Assembly (NCBI RefSeq): GCF_009651005.1
Contig: NZ_WHVW01000006.1
Span: 1 to 64,000 of the forward strand
Direction of reading: 5' to 3'
Source of the DNA: Sporosarcina obsidiansis
GTDB lineage: Bacteria; Bacillota; Bacilli; Bacillales_A; Planococcaceae
Length of the DNA stretch: 64,000 bases
Position numbers and translations under genes: made by a program
Notes under the pieces: generated by a model
Databases searched by the model: none
What the model was told of the DNA's origin: nothing
What the model saw: only the letters and a program-made list of their open reading frames with translations
Shown here: positions 23,345 to 33,225 of the stretch, piece by piece
Layout: every line of letters starts with the position of its first letter
Position numbering within the stretch: the stretch's first letter is position 1

Positions 23345-24808
23345 ATGACGTTAACAAGTAAAACAGCCGCAGAACTTCAAGCGCTTTTACAAAAAGGTGA
23401 AGTCACGGTAAAAGAACTAACAAAAGAAACATTAAAAACGATCGAGCAGAAAGAAGAGCAAATCCATGCCTTCATTTATGTAGCAAAAGAGGAAGCAATA
23501 GCTCAGGCAGAACAACTCGATCAAACAGCAGTTGATAATCGTGGTCCACTTTTCGGTGTACCCATCGGTATTAAAGATAATATCGTCACTCAAGATATGA
23601 CAACAACGTGTGCAAGTAAAATGTTGGAGAACTTTGTGCCAGTATACAACGCAACGGTTATGGATAAATTAGAAGCTGCGGGAGCTGTCAATGTAGGAAA
23701 GCTGAACATGGATGAGTTTGCGATGGGTTCTACTTCGGAAACTTCCTATTTTGGTAATACATTGAATCCTTGGAATACAGATTATGTGCCAGGGGGATCT
23801 TCAGGTGGTTCTGCAGCAGCAGTAGCAGCAGGAGAAGTTCCACTTTCATTAGGATCGGATACAGGCGGTTCTGTTCGCCAGCCAGCTGCTTTTTGTGGTG
23901 TAGTTGGTATGAAGCCTACATACGGACGGGTTTCACGTTTTGGTTTGACAGCATTCAGTTCTTCCCTTGACCAAGTCGGTACATTATCACGTACAGTTGA
24001 AGATAATGCATTATTATTACGTGTTATCGCTGGTGAAGATGACAACGATAGTTCATCTTCTGCAAAGCAAGTACCTGATTATACAGCAGCTTTAACAGGA
24101 GATATTAAAGGTTTGAAAGTAGCTGTACCAACTGCTTATTTAAGTGAAGGTATTGATTCGGAAGTAGCAAGTGCGGTAAAAGAAGCGCTAAAAGTATTGG
24201 AATCATTAGGCGCTGTTTGCGAAGAAGTCGAATTACCGCATATTCAGTACGCACCAACTACGTATTATGTTATTTCTTCATCTGAGGCTCAATCCAACCT
24301 TTCTCGTTTTGACGGTCTACGTTATGGCTTCCATACAGAGAACGCAGAAAACTTGGAACAAGCTTACTTCCGTACGCGCCAAGAAGGATTTGGTGAGGAA
24401 GTGAAAAAGCGTATTTTATTTGGTACATACGCGATGAGTGCTGATCATCATGAAGAGTTATATGTACGCGCACAAAAAACACGCACATTGATCGCACAGG
24501 ATTTCGACAACGTATTTAAGAAATATGATGTGGTCATCGGTCCTTCTACTGCAACGACTGCCTTTAAATTAGGTGAAACAGGTGGCGACCAGCTTGTACA
24601 TTATGCAAACGATGTGTTAGCGGTGCCTGCTAACCTGACAGGACGTCCGGCTATTTCTGTACCATGTGGTTTCGTTAATGACTTACCAGTCGGATTGCAA
24701 ATTATGGGTAAACATTTTGATGAAGAAACACTTTATAAAGTGGCACATGCGTATGAGCAAGCAACTGAATTTTACAAGCGTACTCCAGCGATTCAGGAGG
24801 GGAACTAA
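23345..24808 (+). CDS. gatA: Asp-tRNA(Asn)/Glu-tRNA(Gln) amidotransferase subunit GatA
   Basis: A 487-residue amidase-signature enzyme that releases ammonia from glutamine for tRNA transamidation. The catalytic Lys lies in GVPIGIKDN (~residue 79) and the two Ser in [14 protein letters not shown] and [13 protein letters not shown] (~residues 153 and 177). All are intact, in contrast to the degenerate PurQ glutaminase in the same window. ATG 23345 follows TAGGAGG at 7 nt; GTG 23342 is possible. Confidence 0.95.
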   Translation: MTLTSKTAAELQALLQKGEVTVKELTKETLKTIEQKEEQIHAFIYVAKEEAIAQAEQLDQTAVDNRGPLFGVPIGIKDNIVTQDMTTTCASKMLENFVPVYNATVMDKLEAAGAVNVGKLNMDEFAMGSTSETSYFGNTLNPWNTDYVPGGSSGGSAAAVAAGEVPLSLGSDTGGSVRQPAAFCGVVGMKPTYGRVSRFGLTAFSSSLDQVGTLSRTVEDNALLLRVIAGEDDNDSSSSAKQVPDYTAALTGDIKGLKVAVPTAYLSEGIDSEVASAVKEALKVLESLGAVCEEVELPHIQYAPTTYYVISSSEAQSNLSRFDGLRYGFHTENAENLEQAYFRTRQEGFGEEVKKRILFGTYAMSADHHEELYVRAQKTRTLIAQDFDNVFKKYDVVIGPSTATTAFKLGETGGDQLVHYANDVLAVPANLTGRPAISVPCGFVNDLPVGLQIMGKHFDEETLYKVAHAYEQATEFYKRTPAIQEGN

Positions 24809-24810
24809 TC

Positions 24811-26241
24811 ATGAATTTCGAAACAATTGTCGGACTTGAGATCCACGTAGAATTAAAAACGGATACAAAAATTATGTCTCCGGCACCCGCTCATTTCGGA
24901 GCAGAGCCAAATAAAAATATACATGTCACAGACATTGCATATCCAGGTGTTCTGCCTACATTGAATAAAAAAGCTATCGAATTTGGGATGAAAGCGTCTA
25001 TGGCACTTAACTGTGACATTGCACCCATCATGAACTTTGACCGTAAACATTATTTCTATCCAGATAATCCAAAAGCGTACCAAATCTCTCAAGATAAGCG
25101 CCCAGTAGGATCTAATGGTTGGATTGAGATTGAAGTAGATGGCAAAAAGAAAAAAATCCGTATTGAACGCGTTCATTTAGAGGAAGATGCAGGGAAATTA
25201 ACCCACACGGAAAACGGCTATTCTTTGGTCGACTTAAACCGTCAAGGTACACCGCTAATTGAGATTGTTACAGAAGCAGACGTGCGTTCTCCTGAAGAAG
25301 CATATGCGTTCTTAGAAAAATTAAAAGCAATCATCCAATATACTGGCGTTTCTGACGTCCGCATGGAGGAAGGTTCACTTCGTTGTGATGCAAATATTTC
25401 GTTACGTCCATTCGGGCAAGAAAAGTTTGGTACAAAAACAGAATTGAAAAACCTTAACTCTTTCAACTTTATACGTCGTGGTATTGCAAATGAAGTGGCA
25501 CGCCAAGAAAAAGTACTATTATCTGGCGGAACGATTCAACAAGAAACACGCCGTTATGATGAAGCAACGGGCGAGACGGTCCTTATGCGAATCAAAGGCA
25601 GTGCCAATGACTATCGGTTTATCAATGATCCAGACTTGCCTGAAGTGCATATCGAACAAGAGTGGATGGATCGCGTCCGTGCAGAAATTCCAGAGCTTCC
25701 GGATGCACGAAAAGCACGGTATGTGTCAGAGATGGATCTACCTGAATACGATGCACATGTTCTCACATTGACGAAGGAAATGTCTGATTTCTTTGATGCG
25801 ACTGTGAAAGCAGGAGCAGATCCGAAATTAGCATCTAACTGGTTAATGGGTGATGTGTCTGGTTATTTAAACGCAGAATCAAAAGAATTGCATGATACGC
25901 CACTGACACCAGAAAACTTGGCGCAACTTGTAAAATTGATTACAGATGGCACGATTTCTTCAAAAATAGCTAAGAAAGTATTTGCGGACCTGGTGAAAAA
26001 AGGAGGCAATCCTGCAGATATCGTCAAAGAAAAAGGTCTTGTCCAAATTTCCGATGAAGGCACATTACGTACAATCATTACGGAGATCTTGGATGCAAAT
26101 GAGCAATCTATTGAAGACTTTAAAAATGGTAAAGATCGAGCAGTTGGCTTCTTAGTTGGCCAAGTGATGAAAGCGACAAAAGGCCAAGCTAACCCACCAC
26201 TTGTTAATAAGCTCTTGATGGAAGAAATCAAAAAAAGATAA
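24811..26241 (+). CDS. gatB: Asp-tRNA(Asn)/Glu-tRNA(Gln) amidotransferase subunit GatB
   Basis: A 476-residue GatB, the kinase/tRNA-binding subunit that phosphorylates the misacylated aminoacyl group before amidation. [52 protein letters not shown] and the C-terminal YqeY-like domain (~330-475) are typical. It begins two bases after gatA with a GGAGGGG ribosome site inside gatA. Confidence 0.95.
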   Translation: MNFETIVGLEIHVELKTDTKIMSPAPAHFGAEPNKNIHVTDIAYPGVLPTLNKKAIEFGMKASMALNCDIAPIMNFDRKHYFYPDNPKAYQISQDKRPVGSNGWIEIEVDGKKKKIRIERVHLEEDAGKLTHTENGYSLVDLNRQGTPLIEIVTEADVRSPEEAYAFLEKLKAIIQYTGVSDVRMEEGSLRCDANISLRPFGQEKFGTKTELKNLNSFNFIRRGIANEVARQEKVLLSGGTIQQETRRYDEATGETVLMRIKGSANDYRFINDPDLPEVHIEQEWMDRVRAEIPELPDARKARYVSEMDLPEYDAHVLTLTKEMSDFFDATVKAGADPKLASNWLMGDVSGYLNAESKELHDTPLTPENLAQLVKLITDGTISSKIAKKVFADLVKKGGNPADIVKEKGLVQISDEGTLRTIITEILDANEQSIEDFKNGKDRAVGFLVGQVMKATKGQANPPLVNKLLMEEIKKR

Positions 26242-26268
26242 AACGATTAGATAAACAAGCGTATCGAG

Positions 26269-26315
26269 AAACGTTCCAGGAGAGACAAGGGAAGTCCGAC
26301 CTGGGCGTTTTTTTA
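26269..26315 (+). terminator. gatCAB terminator
   Basis: AAACGTTCCAGG and CCTGGGCGTTT form an imperfect stem followed by a T run, 28 bp after the gatB stop. Confidence 0.7.
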
Positions 26316-26351
26316 ACTTAATGATATAAAATTAAATAGGAGGGGATTGTC

Positions 26352-26921
26352 ATGAAAACAGAACAGCAATATTTTGAAGAAGCCGTTTCACTTCAAGATT
26401 ATATGGAGCGAATGGAAACACATAAAGACAATAGCTTTTTAATCTATAATGAGTTTGAAGTGCCGCAGGATGATGAATTTATTGAAATACTGAAAGAAAA
26501 ACACCCCCATGTTTTAGTCATTACGGAAGATTGGTGTGGCGATGCCATGCTAAATAATCCAATCTTACGACGAATTGCAGAAGCTGCGAATATTGAGGTT
26601 CGTGCTGTGTTACGGGATGAGAATTTGGATTTGATAGATCGCTATTTAACAAATGGCGGCCGTTCGATACCTGTTTATTTATTGCTTAATTCAGATGGTG
26701 AGCTATTGGCTAAATGGGGACCACGTGCACCGATTCTTCAGGAGTATGTGATGGCAGGACGTGCGGAATTGCCAGCTCAAGATGCGCCTGAGTTTGAAGA
26801 AAAGCAAAAGGCGTTTTATTCGAAATTGATGTCGGAGTATACAGCGAAACCAACGAATTGGCTAGCGGTGTATGATGATATTCGTTCTACTTGGCTGCCT
26901 GTTTTGCAACAAGCGAAATAA
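26352..26921 (+). CDS. thioredoxin-family protein with single-Cys WCGD motif
   Basis: A 189-residue cytoplasmic protein with a thioredoxin-like core. The motif after the LVITEDW strand is WCGDA rather than the WCxxC of true thioredoxins, so only one Cys is present at the usual redox position; the cis-proline context is SIPVYLLL. A charged helical C-terminal tail follows. Proteins of this type are common in Bacilli and lack an assigned reaction. It stands alone between gatB and dagK with its own GGAGGGG ribosome site. Confidence 0.8.
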   Translation: MKTEQQYFEEAVSLQDYMERMETHKDNSFLIYNEFEVPQDDEFIEILKEKHPHVLVITEDWCGDAMLNNPILRRIAEAANIEVRAVLRDENLDLIDRYLTNGGRSIPVYLLLNSDGELLAKWGPRAPILQEYVMAGRAELPAQDAPEFEEKQKAFYSKLMSEYTAKPTNWLAVYDDIRSTWLPVLQQAK

Positions 26922-26999
26922 GAATTGCTAGAAAATCATATGATGAACGTATAGGTCTGAATTCTGAATTTAGACACGAAAGGATCGAGGGGAAAGTGT

Positions 27000-27923
27000 A
27001 TGAAACGTGCACGTATCATTTATAATCCGACTGCAGGAAGAGAAGTATTCCGTAAGCATTTGGCAGAAGTCCTCGAAAAACTGGAGAAAGCCGGTTATGA
27101 AACATCCGCTCATGCAACAACTTGTGAAGGGGATGCAACGGAAGCAGCGAAAGAAGCAGTTCGTAGAGGATTTGATATCGTGATTGCGGCAGGTGGTGAC
27201 GGTACGTTAAATGAAGTGGTAGAAGGTGTAGGCCATTTTGAAAAACGACCGAAAATTGGCTTGATACCGATGGGAACGACTAATGATTTTGCGAGAGCAT
27301 TACGGATCCCGAGAGATATTGATGAAGCTGTTGACATCATTTGTAAGGGAGATACGACACCAGTTGATGTCGGTCTAATGAATGATCGCTATTTTATTAA
27401 TATTGCTGGTGGGGGTCGGATGACGGAATTGACCTATGAAGTGCCTAGTCGTCTGAAAACAGTTCTGGGTCAGCTTGCTTATTATTTAAAGGGCATCGAA
27501 ATGTTGCCATCTATTCATTCAAGTCACTTGCGTATTGAGTATGATGGAAACGTGTTTGATGAGGAAGCGATGATGTTTTTGATTGGCTTAACTAATTCTG
27601 TTGGTGGCTTTGAAAAATTAGCACCTGATTCCAGTATTAATGATGGATACTTTACATTGCTCATTTTAAAAAAATGTAATATTGCGGAGTTTATACGAGT
27701 AGTGACACTTGCTTCGAGAGGGGAACATTTGGATGATCCACTCGTGATCTCAGCTAAAGCGGAAAAAGTTGTAGTAACTTCCAAAGATGAGGTTTTGCTA
27801 AATTTGGATGGAGAATATGGTGGGGTACTTCCAGCTACCTTCGAAAACTTGTATCGCCATATAGATATGTTTGTACCGCTACAAAAATTACGCCCACAAG
27901 ATCAAGTAACGGAAAATGATTAA
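27000..27923 (+). CDS. dagK: diacylglycerol kinase DagK
   Basis: A 307-residue soluble diacylglycerol/lipid kinase that phosphorylates diacylglycerol released during lipoteichoic acid synthesis. The DAGKc signature AAGGDGTLNEVVEG (~residues 61-74), the IPMGTTNDFARAL segment and the C-terminal LLNLDGEYGG are intact. Corresponds by position to B. subtilis yerQ. A strong bidirectional terminator follows. Confidence 0.93.
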   Translation: MKRARIIYNPTAGREVFRKHLAEVLEKLEKAGYETSAHATTCEGDATEAAKEAVRRGFDIVIAAGGDGTLNEVVEGVGHFEKRPKIGLIPMGTTNDFARALRIPRDIDEAVDIICKGDTTPVDVGLMNDRYFINIAGGGRMTELTYEVPSRLKTVLGQLAYYLKGIEMLPSIHSSHLRIEYDGNVFDEEAMMFLIGLTNSVGGFEKLAPDSSINDGYFTLLILKKCNIAEFIRVVTLASRGEHLDDPLVISAKAEKVVVTSKDEVLLNLDGEYGGVLPATFENLYRHIDMFVPLQKLRPQDQVTEND

Positions 27924-27928
27924 AAACA

Positions 27929-27974
27929 AAAGACTATTCCAATCGTCGACGAAGTTCGGTTGGAATAGTCTTTT
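27929..27974. terminator. bidirectional terminator between dagK and NUDIX gene
   Basis: AAAGACTATTCCAA and TTGGAATAGTCTTTT form a perfect 14-bp stem with A and T runs on either side, so it can serve the convergent genes. Confidence 0.9.
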
Positions 27975-28030
27975 ATTGTGTGAAATTAAGTTGTCGTAAA
28001 CCATGCATCATGCACAGCATCAGGTCAATA

Positions 28031-28462
28031 TCAGATGTATTCAATTGCTTCTCCTTGTTTAGCAGCCAGTTTTGGAACCGTATGTAATGGGATCCAACGA
28101 TAGCTGAATAATAGACCTGCGTCTTTACCTTCACCTTCTACGCGATATTCCCACTCTCCTTTTTCTTCTCCCACATAGGAAAAATGAAAAATGGTACGTT
28201 GATACACCACGTTTTTGTCTTTCGGGAAGAATTTTGATGATTTCACTTTGCCTTCTAAAATAAGTTCATCTCGAACAATACCTGATTCTTCTTCGATCTC
28301 TCGATATAAAGCATCCAATAAAAGTTCGTTTCGTTCGATCGTGCCACCGGGTACTTGCAAGCCTGCTTCGGGCTGATCTTTTTGCTCATACACTAGCAAC
28401 TTCCGGTGTCTTCCTTCCCCTTTTGTAATATACGCTAATACTTTTCTTTTTACCCTTTTCAA
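28031..28462 (-). CDS. NUDIX hydrolase
   Basis: A 143-residue NUDIX protein. The NUDIX box fits exactly: GGTIERNE...REIEEESGI (residues ~39-63), which coordinates the metal for diphosphate hydrolysis. The N-terminal basic stretch KRVKRKVLAYI leads into the first strand. The substrate (nucleotide diphosphate derivative) is not predictable. It is convergent with dagK and divergent from the cyd genes. Confidence 0.88.
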   Translation of the reverse strand: MKRVKRKVLAYITKGEGRHRKLLVYEQKDQPEAGLQVPGGTIERNELLLDALYREIEEESGIVRDELILEGKVKSSKFFPKDKNVVYQRTIFHFSYVGEEKGEWEYRVEGEGKDAGLLFSYRWIPLHTVPKLAAKQGEAIEYI

Positions 28463-28552
28463 TATATTTCACCTCTCTATAGTTAATCCATTATACTGTA
28501 AATTTTAACTAATGACAAGTAAATTGTTTTAATCAATTATTATACAACAACT

Positions 28553-28569
28553 TTGTGAACTGTAAACAA
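28553..28569. promoter_or_regulatory. candidate Rex operator upstream of cyd
   Basis: TTGTGAACTGTAAACAA has the TTGTGAA half site of the redox repressor Rex and a 5/7 match in the second half. It lies ~200 bp upstream of cydA, in the only promoter-capable gap; Rex controls cytochrome bd genes in Bacillus. Confidence 0.5.
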
Positions 28570-28658
28570 AAATATTCGTCTAAATTTCAACAAATAGGTT
28601 AATGAAAGCGGTACAGAGGGAAATACTATATAAGGACTGTGCAAGGAAGTGATGAAGC

Positions 28659-28751
28659 ATGTACAAACGACAGGAAAGAAGGCTTATGTGGTTAGCCTTT
28701 ATCGTAGCGGGCATAATGTTGGTATCCATTATGGGAAGACTCTTTTCATAA
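28659..28751 (+). CDS. 30-aa single-membrane-helix microprotein upstream of cydA
   Basis: ATG 28659 with AAGGAAGTGATG upstream opens a 30-codon frame: a charged start MYKRQERRL followed by one hydrophobic helix (WLAFIVAGIMLVSIMG, residues ~11-26) and RLFS. It ends 9-18 bp before cydA. The layout (basic N-terminus, one helix, own ribosome site, tight linkage) resembles small oxidase-associated subunits. I recognise no family, so the coding status is tentative. Confidence 0.5.
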   Translation: MYKRQERRLMWLAFIVAGIMLVSIMGRLFS

Positions 28752-28760
28752 ATTTAGGAG

Positions 28761-30107
28761 GTGAATGGTTTGGACTCGGTATTTTATTCAAGAGTATTAA
28801 CGGAATTAACGTTATCATTTCATATTATCTACGCAACAATTGGTGTTGGGGTCCCCCTGATGATCATGTTGGCACAATGGGTCGGTATTAAGAAGAATGA
28901 CGAACATTATATTTTGCTGGCTAGGCGTTGGGCTCGTGGTTTCGTAATTACCGTAGCAGTTGGTGTAGTGACAGGGACGGCCATTGGTTTGCAATTATCT
29001 CTATTATGGCCGAATTTCATGGAGCTTGCGGGGAATGTCATTGCATTGCCCTTATTCATGGAGACATTTGCTTTCTTTTTTGAAGCCATCTTCCTTGGGA
29101 TCTATCTGTATACATGGGATCGTTTTGAAAATCAGAAGAAGCATTTTCTATTGCTCATCCCTGTTGCTCTCGGAGCATCGTTTTCAGCGGTGTTTATTAC
29201 AATAGTAAATGCTTTTATGAATGCACCTCAAGGCTTTGATTTAGTAAACGGGGAGCTGATTAATGTCAATCCGCTCGTTGCTATGTTCAATCCTGCGATG
29301 CCGACGAAGGTAGCGCACGTAGTAGGAACAGCGTATATGACTTCTGCTTTTTTATTGGCTGCTATTGCTGCATTTCGTCTGCTACGTGGATCAAATCATG
29401 TCTATCACAAGAAAGCGTTATTTCTCACCTTGAAAGTAGGCTTTATATTTAGTGTGACTGCAGCTCTAATCGGTGATTTGTCTGGGAAATATTTAGCGGA
29501 ATACCAGCCGGAAAAATTAGCGGCTGCTGAGTGGCATTTTGAAACGGAAGAAAATGCTCCGTTAATATTGTATGGTGTTCTAGATAATGGGGAAGTCAAA
29601 TACGCCATTAAAATTCCTTATGCCCTGTCAATCTTGGCGCATGGCTCACCAACAGCAGAAGTGATTGGACTAGATCAATTCCCTGAAGAAGATACACCGC
29701 CATTATATATTCATTATCTATTCGATATTATGGTGACAATTGGCATGACGTTACTCGGCTTATCCGCAATTTTTTTGGTTGGTATGTGGCGGAAATGGAA
29801 ATTTGTTGAGTCACGATGGTTTCGCTGGCTCATTGTACTCGGAGGCCCACTAGTCTTCATTTCACTTGAGGCGGGTTGGTGGCTAGCCGAAGTGGGTAGG
29901 CAGCCATGGATTTTACGAAATATTATGCGCACAGCTGAAGGCGCGACGACTAGTGGTCAAGTACCTACGATGTTAGTTCTTTTCGCACTTCTCTACTTAG
30001 TACTGGGTATCGGAAGTGTAGTCGTGCTACGGCGAATGTTCATCCGAAATCCAGTAGAGCGTGAAATTGCCGAACGACAGCAGGAAAAGGGCGGTGATAT
30101 CCAATGA
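28761..30107 (+). CDS. cydA: cytochrome bd-type quinol oxidase subunit I (CydA)
   Basis: Up to 448 residues, about nine membrane helices, short Q-loop form close to Geobacillus CydA. Haem ligands are visible: His in SFHIIYATIGVG for b595, His in TKVAHVVG and Met in DIMVTIGM for b558. GRQPWIL near the C-terminus is a family signature. It reduces oxygen to water with quinol. The start is either GTG 28761, which matches the MNG start I recall for Geobacillus but overlaps the AGGAGG, or TTG 28770, which has better spacing. Confidence 0.93.
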   Translation: MNGLDSVFYSRVLTELTLSFHIIYATIGVGVPLMIMLAQWVGIKKNDEHYILLARRWARGFVITVAVGVVTGTAIGLQLSLLWPNFMELAGNVIALPLFMETFAFFFEAIFLGIYLYTWDRFENQKKHFLLLIPVALGASFSAVFITIVNAFMNAPQGFDLVNGELINVNPLVAMFNPAMPTKVAHVVGTAYMTSAFLLAAIAAFRLLRGSNHVYHKKALFLTLKVGFIFSVTAALIGDLSGKYLAEYQPEKLAAAEWHFETEENAPLILYGVLDNGEVKYAIKIPYALSILAHGSPTAEVIGLDQFPEEDTPPLYIHYLFDIMVTIGMTLLGLSAIFLVGMWRKWKFVESRWFRWLIVLGGPLVFISLEAGWWLAEVGRQPWILRNIMRTAEGATTSGQVPTMLVLFALLYLVLGIGSVVVLRRMFIRNPVEREIAERQQEKGGDIQ

Positions 30108-31129
30108 ATATCGAGATTTTAGGGATTACAGTATTGTGGGTGTTTTTATACGGCTATATTATGGTCGGTGCCATCGATTTTGGAGCGGGATTTTTCAATG
30201 CTTACAGTTTATTGACGGGGAAACAGCGGATTTTGACGAATGTAATTCAGCGCTACTTATCTCCAGTATGGGAAGTTACTAATGTATTCCTCGTGTTTTT
30301 CTTCGTAGGAATCATCGGTTTCTTCCCGAAAACCGCGTTCTACTATGGCACCACACTCCTTGTACCCGTGAGCTTTGGGATTATTTTGCTGGCTGTACGG
30401 GGATCGTATTATGCGTTTGAGACATATGGCGCCCGTGGTCATAAAGGATACTCTTTCGCTTACGGTGCAACAGGATTATTGTTGCCAGCCTCGTTGTCGA
30501 TCGTGTTGACTATTTCAGAAGGTGGATTCGTGGACTTAGTGGAAGGACAGCCCGTGCTAGACTATTGGAAGTTGTTCACTAGTCCGCTCACTTGGTCGAT
30601 TGTTGTCCTTAGCATATCGGCCACTCTCTACATTTCAGCGGTGTTCTTGACGTGGTATGCCAATAAAGCGGGAGATCGGGATGCGACTGATTTATTGAGA
30701 AAATATGCGCTAATCTGGGCATTACCCACAATCGTCACGGCAGGCGGTATTATTTTTGAATTGCGTAAGCATAACCCGCTACATTATGAGAATATCCAAC
30801 GATTTTGGCCCATGTTCTTGTTGTCGTTGTTGCTGTTTCTAGGTACGGTATTTTTAATATGGAAACGTCGCCAATATGGTGTAGCATTCGGAATGTTGGC
30901 AGGTCAATTTGTTTTTGCCTTCTTTGGCTATGGTGCATCTCATTATCCATATTTGCTCTATCCATACTTGACCATTTACGACAGCTTTACTAACCATGCG
31001 ATGGCTATCGCACTCATAACGGCTTTTGTGTTCGGCTTATTGTTACTCATTCCATCACTGTATTTGTTGCTTCGGATGTTCTTGTTCAATAAAGACTATG
31101 TTAAAGGCAAAGAAGATCATCATGCGTGA
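30104..31129 (+). CDS. cydB: cytochrome bd-type quinol oxidase subunit II (CydB)
   Basis: A 341-residue integral membrane protein with about eight to nine helices, the partner of CydA in quinol oxidase. The N-terminal LWVFLYGYIMVGAIDFGAGFF segment is the family hallmark (residues ~10-30, split here for length). It overlaps cydA by four bases (ATGA). CydS follows. Confidence 0.92.
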   Translation: MNIEILGITVLWVFLYGYIMVGAIDFGAGFFNAYSLLTGKQRILTNVIQRYLSPVWEVTNVFLVFFFVGIIGFFPKTAFYYGTTLLVPVSFGIILLAVRGSYYAFETYGARGHKGYSFAYGATGLLLPASLSIVLTISEGGFVDLVEGQPVLDYWKLFTSPLTWSIVVLSISATLYISAVFLTWYANKAGDRDATDLLRKYALIWALPTIVTAGGIIFELRKHNPLHYENIQRFWPMFLLSLLLFLGTVFLIWKRRQYGVAFGMLAGQFVFAFFGYGASHYPYLLYPYLTIYDSFTNHAMAIALITAFVFGLLLLIPSLYLLLRMFLFNKDYVKGKEDHHA

Positions 31130-31141
31130 GGAGGAAGTTGG

Positions 31142-31276
31142 ATGAATGAATTTTTGATTTTCTATGCACCTTTTTTAATTCTCATTGCGGGTATCATCTT
31201 AGCATTTTTTGTTGTCTTGAAAGATGATGCAGTGACGAGAAATGAATATGAAGATAGTAGGAAAACAGACGTCTAG
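31142..31276 (+). CDS. cydS: CydS-type small subunit of cytochrome bd oxidase
   Basis: A 44-codon frame 12 bp after cydB with a strong GAGGAGGAAG ribosome site. It has the pattern FLIxYAP, one membrane helix, then AFFVVLKD and NE, which matches the ~33-residue CydS of the Geobacillus cytochrome bd structure (as I recall it), with a longer polar tail. CydS binds beside CydA near haem b558. It is below the size cut-off of many gene callers. The downstream terminator overlaps its last codons. Confidence 0.85.
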   Translation: MNEFLIFYAPFLILIAGIILAFFVVLKDDAVTRNEYEDSRKTDV

Positions 31277-31292
31277 AGCGTCTGTTTTTTTA
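31262..31292 (+). terminator. cyd operon terminator
   Basis: AAAACAGACG and CGTCTGTTTT form a 10-bp stem followed by Ts; the stop codon of cydS lies in the loop. The rest of the gap to 31525 shows nothing recognisable. Confidence 0.9.
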
Positions 31293-31525
31293 GGTTCGAG
31301 CGAAAGGCTAGGAGAACCGAGCATATCTTTCATACAACCGAGCGAAACGGCTGAAGTACAGAGCTAAACTTAATCACAGCCGCGCCAAAACAGTATTAGA
31401 ACGCTCCAAAGTCGTTAGGGACCGAGCCAAACAAGACCGCACATAGTCCGAACTTCTGTATTCTGCTGTGTAACCGTGAGTTCTGCATGGTACACTAGTA
31501 GTATCTGAAAGATGGAGGAAAAATC

Positions 31526-32902
31526 ATGAGCTTTGCAGTTAATAAAAATGAACAATTACAAGTGAAAATAGAGGATTTGACACATGATGGAGCTGGGGTG
31601 GCCAAAGTTGACGGTTATGCACTTTTTATTCAAGGGGCTTTGCCGGGTGAGACGGTTACTGTACATGTGTTGAAGACATTGAAGAAGTATGGATTTGCTA
31701 AACTGTTGGAAATTGTAGAACCTTCACCAGAGCGTGTTATACCGCCTTGTCACGTATTCCCAACATGTGGCGGCTGTCAGTTGCAACATATCTCTTACGA
31801 AGCGCAACTAAAACAAAAGCAAAAATCTGTCCGCGATGTTATGGATCGTATTGCTAAGTTGCCGGATGTGCCTGTACATGAAGTCAAAGGTATGGACGAT
31901 CCGTGGCGTTATCGCAATAAATCGCAAATCCCATTTGATACGGAACACGATCGAGTGATCACAGGTTTTTATAAATCAAGAACTCATCAAATTGTGGATA
32001 CGGATATTTGCCTAATTCAAACAACAGAAGCCGATGAATTGATGACCATGTTGAAGCGAAAAATTCAGCAACTCGGAATTGAAACATATAACGAGAAGAC
32101 GAATACAGGAATGCTTCGGCACGTAATTGTTAGGAAGGCACGACAAACGAATCAAGTAATGGTCGTACTGGTCACTCGACATAAAAAGTTTCCTCAGAAG
32201 CAAGCGGTTGTCGAATTAATCCAGCAAGAAATCCCGAATGTGACGTCAATCATGCAAAATATCAATACAGCGAATACGAATGTAATTATGGGCAATGAAA
32301 CGATCAATCTGTATGGTGCAGATGTCATCATCGATCGTATTGGCGATATCGAATTCGAAATTTCTGCCCGCTCATTCTACCAAGTGAATCCTCAACAGAC
32401 AGAGGTTCTGTATCAGCAGGCACTTGATTATGCAGGACTTACAGGAAGCGAAATCGTCATTGATGCATATTGCGGGATAGGTACGATCTCTTTATTTTTA
32501 GCAAAACAAGCGAAAGAAGTATACGGGGTCGAAATCGTTCCCCAAGCCATTCAAGATGCCAAACGTAATGCAGAAGTAAATGGGATCACGAACACCCATT
32601 TTGAAGCGGGAGCTGCAGAAGAAGTGATTCCGAAATGGTATGCGAAAGGCAAGCAATTTGACGTCCTGATGGTAGATCCGCCACGCAAAGGTTGTGATGA
32701 AAAGTTATTGGATACCATTCTACAGTACAAGCCAGCTAAAGTTGTCTATGTATCCTGTAACCCTGGCACGCTTGCACGTGATTTGAGGATTTTAGAAGAT
32801 GGCGGATATCGTACGAAGGAAGTTCAGCCAGTGGATATGTTCCCGCATAGCAGTCATGTAGAGTGCGTTTGTTATTTAGAGTATGTAGGTGTAACCCCCT
32901 AA
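31526..32902 (+). CDS. rlmD: 23S rRNA (uracil-C5)-methyltransferase RlmCD/RumA type
   Basis: A 458-residue SAM-dependent rRNA m5U methyltransferase. An N-terminal TRAM domain (~1-65) is followed by the iron-sulphur cysteines (PPCHVFPTCGGCQ plus a later CLIQ Cys), the SAM-binding IDAYCGIGTISLFLA (~312-326), VDPPRKGCD, and the catalytic Cys in VSCNPGTLARDL (~residue 411). Corresponds in position to B. subtilis yefA. The last three codons and stop (GTAACCCCCTAA) lie inside the left copy of the 330-bp direct repeat that bounds the next island. Confidence 0.93.
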   Translation: MSFAVNKNEQLQVKIEDLTHDGAGVAKVDGYALFIQGALPGETVTVHVLKTLKKYGFAKLLEIVEPSPERVIPPCHVFPTCGGCQLQHISYEAQLKQKQKSVRDVMDRIAKLPDVPVHEVKGMDDPWRYRNKSQIPFDTEHDRVITGFYKSRTHQIVDTDICLIQTTEADELMTMLKRKIQQLGIETYNEKTNTGMLRHVIVRKARQTNQVMVVLVTRHKKFPQKQAVVELIQQEIPNVTSIMQNINTANTNVIMGNETINLYGADVIIDRIGDIEFEISARSFYQVNPQQTEVLYQQALDYAGLTGSEIVIDAYCGIGTISLFLAKQAKEVYGVEIVPQAIQDAKRNAEVNGITNTHFEAGAAEEVIPKWYAKGKQFDVLMVDPPRKGCDEKLLDTILQYKPAKVVYVSCNPGTLARDLRILEDGGYRTKEVQPVDMFPHSSHVECVCYLEYVGVTP

Positions 32903-33221
32903 AATAAATTACCGATTTAAAACAAGGACTTCCGATTTCCCCGCCCCAATTTTAAAATAAAGATTTCGTAAAAGGCTCGAAAAAAGCCTGGAAACCCCTC
33001 CGCCACAACAATTGGAAAAAGAAAGGGTTCGGAAATCTTTATTAAAAACTGAGAAAAACGTGAACAAAATGGGGAGAAAAAGCGTGAAAAACGGTCAAAA
33101 CGTGAACCAAAAAGGGTGGAAATCAGGTTTTGTCGGAAGACTTTATTTTAAAAGGGAACGAAGGAATGCGGGTTTGAGGCGTGTGTTTTCGGAAATTTAT
33201 TTAATAAAGGGACATAGTAGG
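32890..33221. repeat. ~330-bp direct repeat, left copy (island boundary)
   Basis: About 90% identical by eye, with a few small indels, to 38092-38419 in the same orientation, from TGTAACCCCCTAAAATAAA to AATAAAGGGAC. Inside each copy a short motif recurs in both orientations: TTTTAAAATAAAG-type with a following TTCCG or TTCG (around 32900, 32952) and its complement CGGAAxxxTTTATT (around 33030, 33138, 33191). An open frame on the plus strand here is not conserved in the other copy. Confidence 0.9.
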
Positions 33222-33225
33222 AATG

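Noticed and set aside
28649..28891. 80-codon open frame across the cydA start
   Set aside because: It overlaps cydA out of frame. The alternative 30-codon frame at 28659 has the better ribosome site and membrane-helix pattern.
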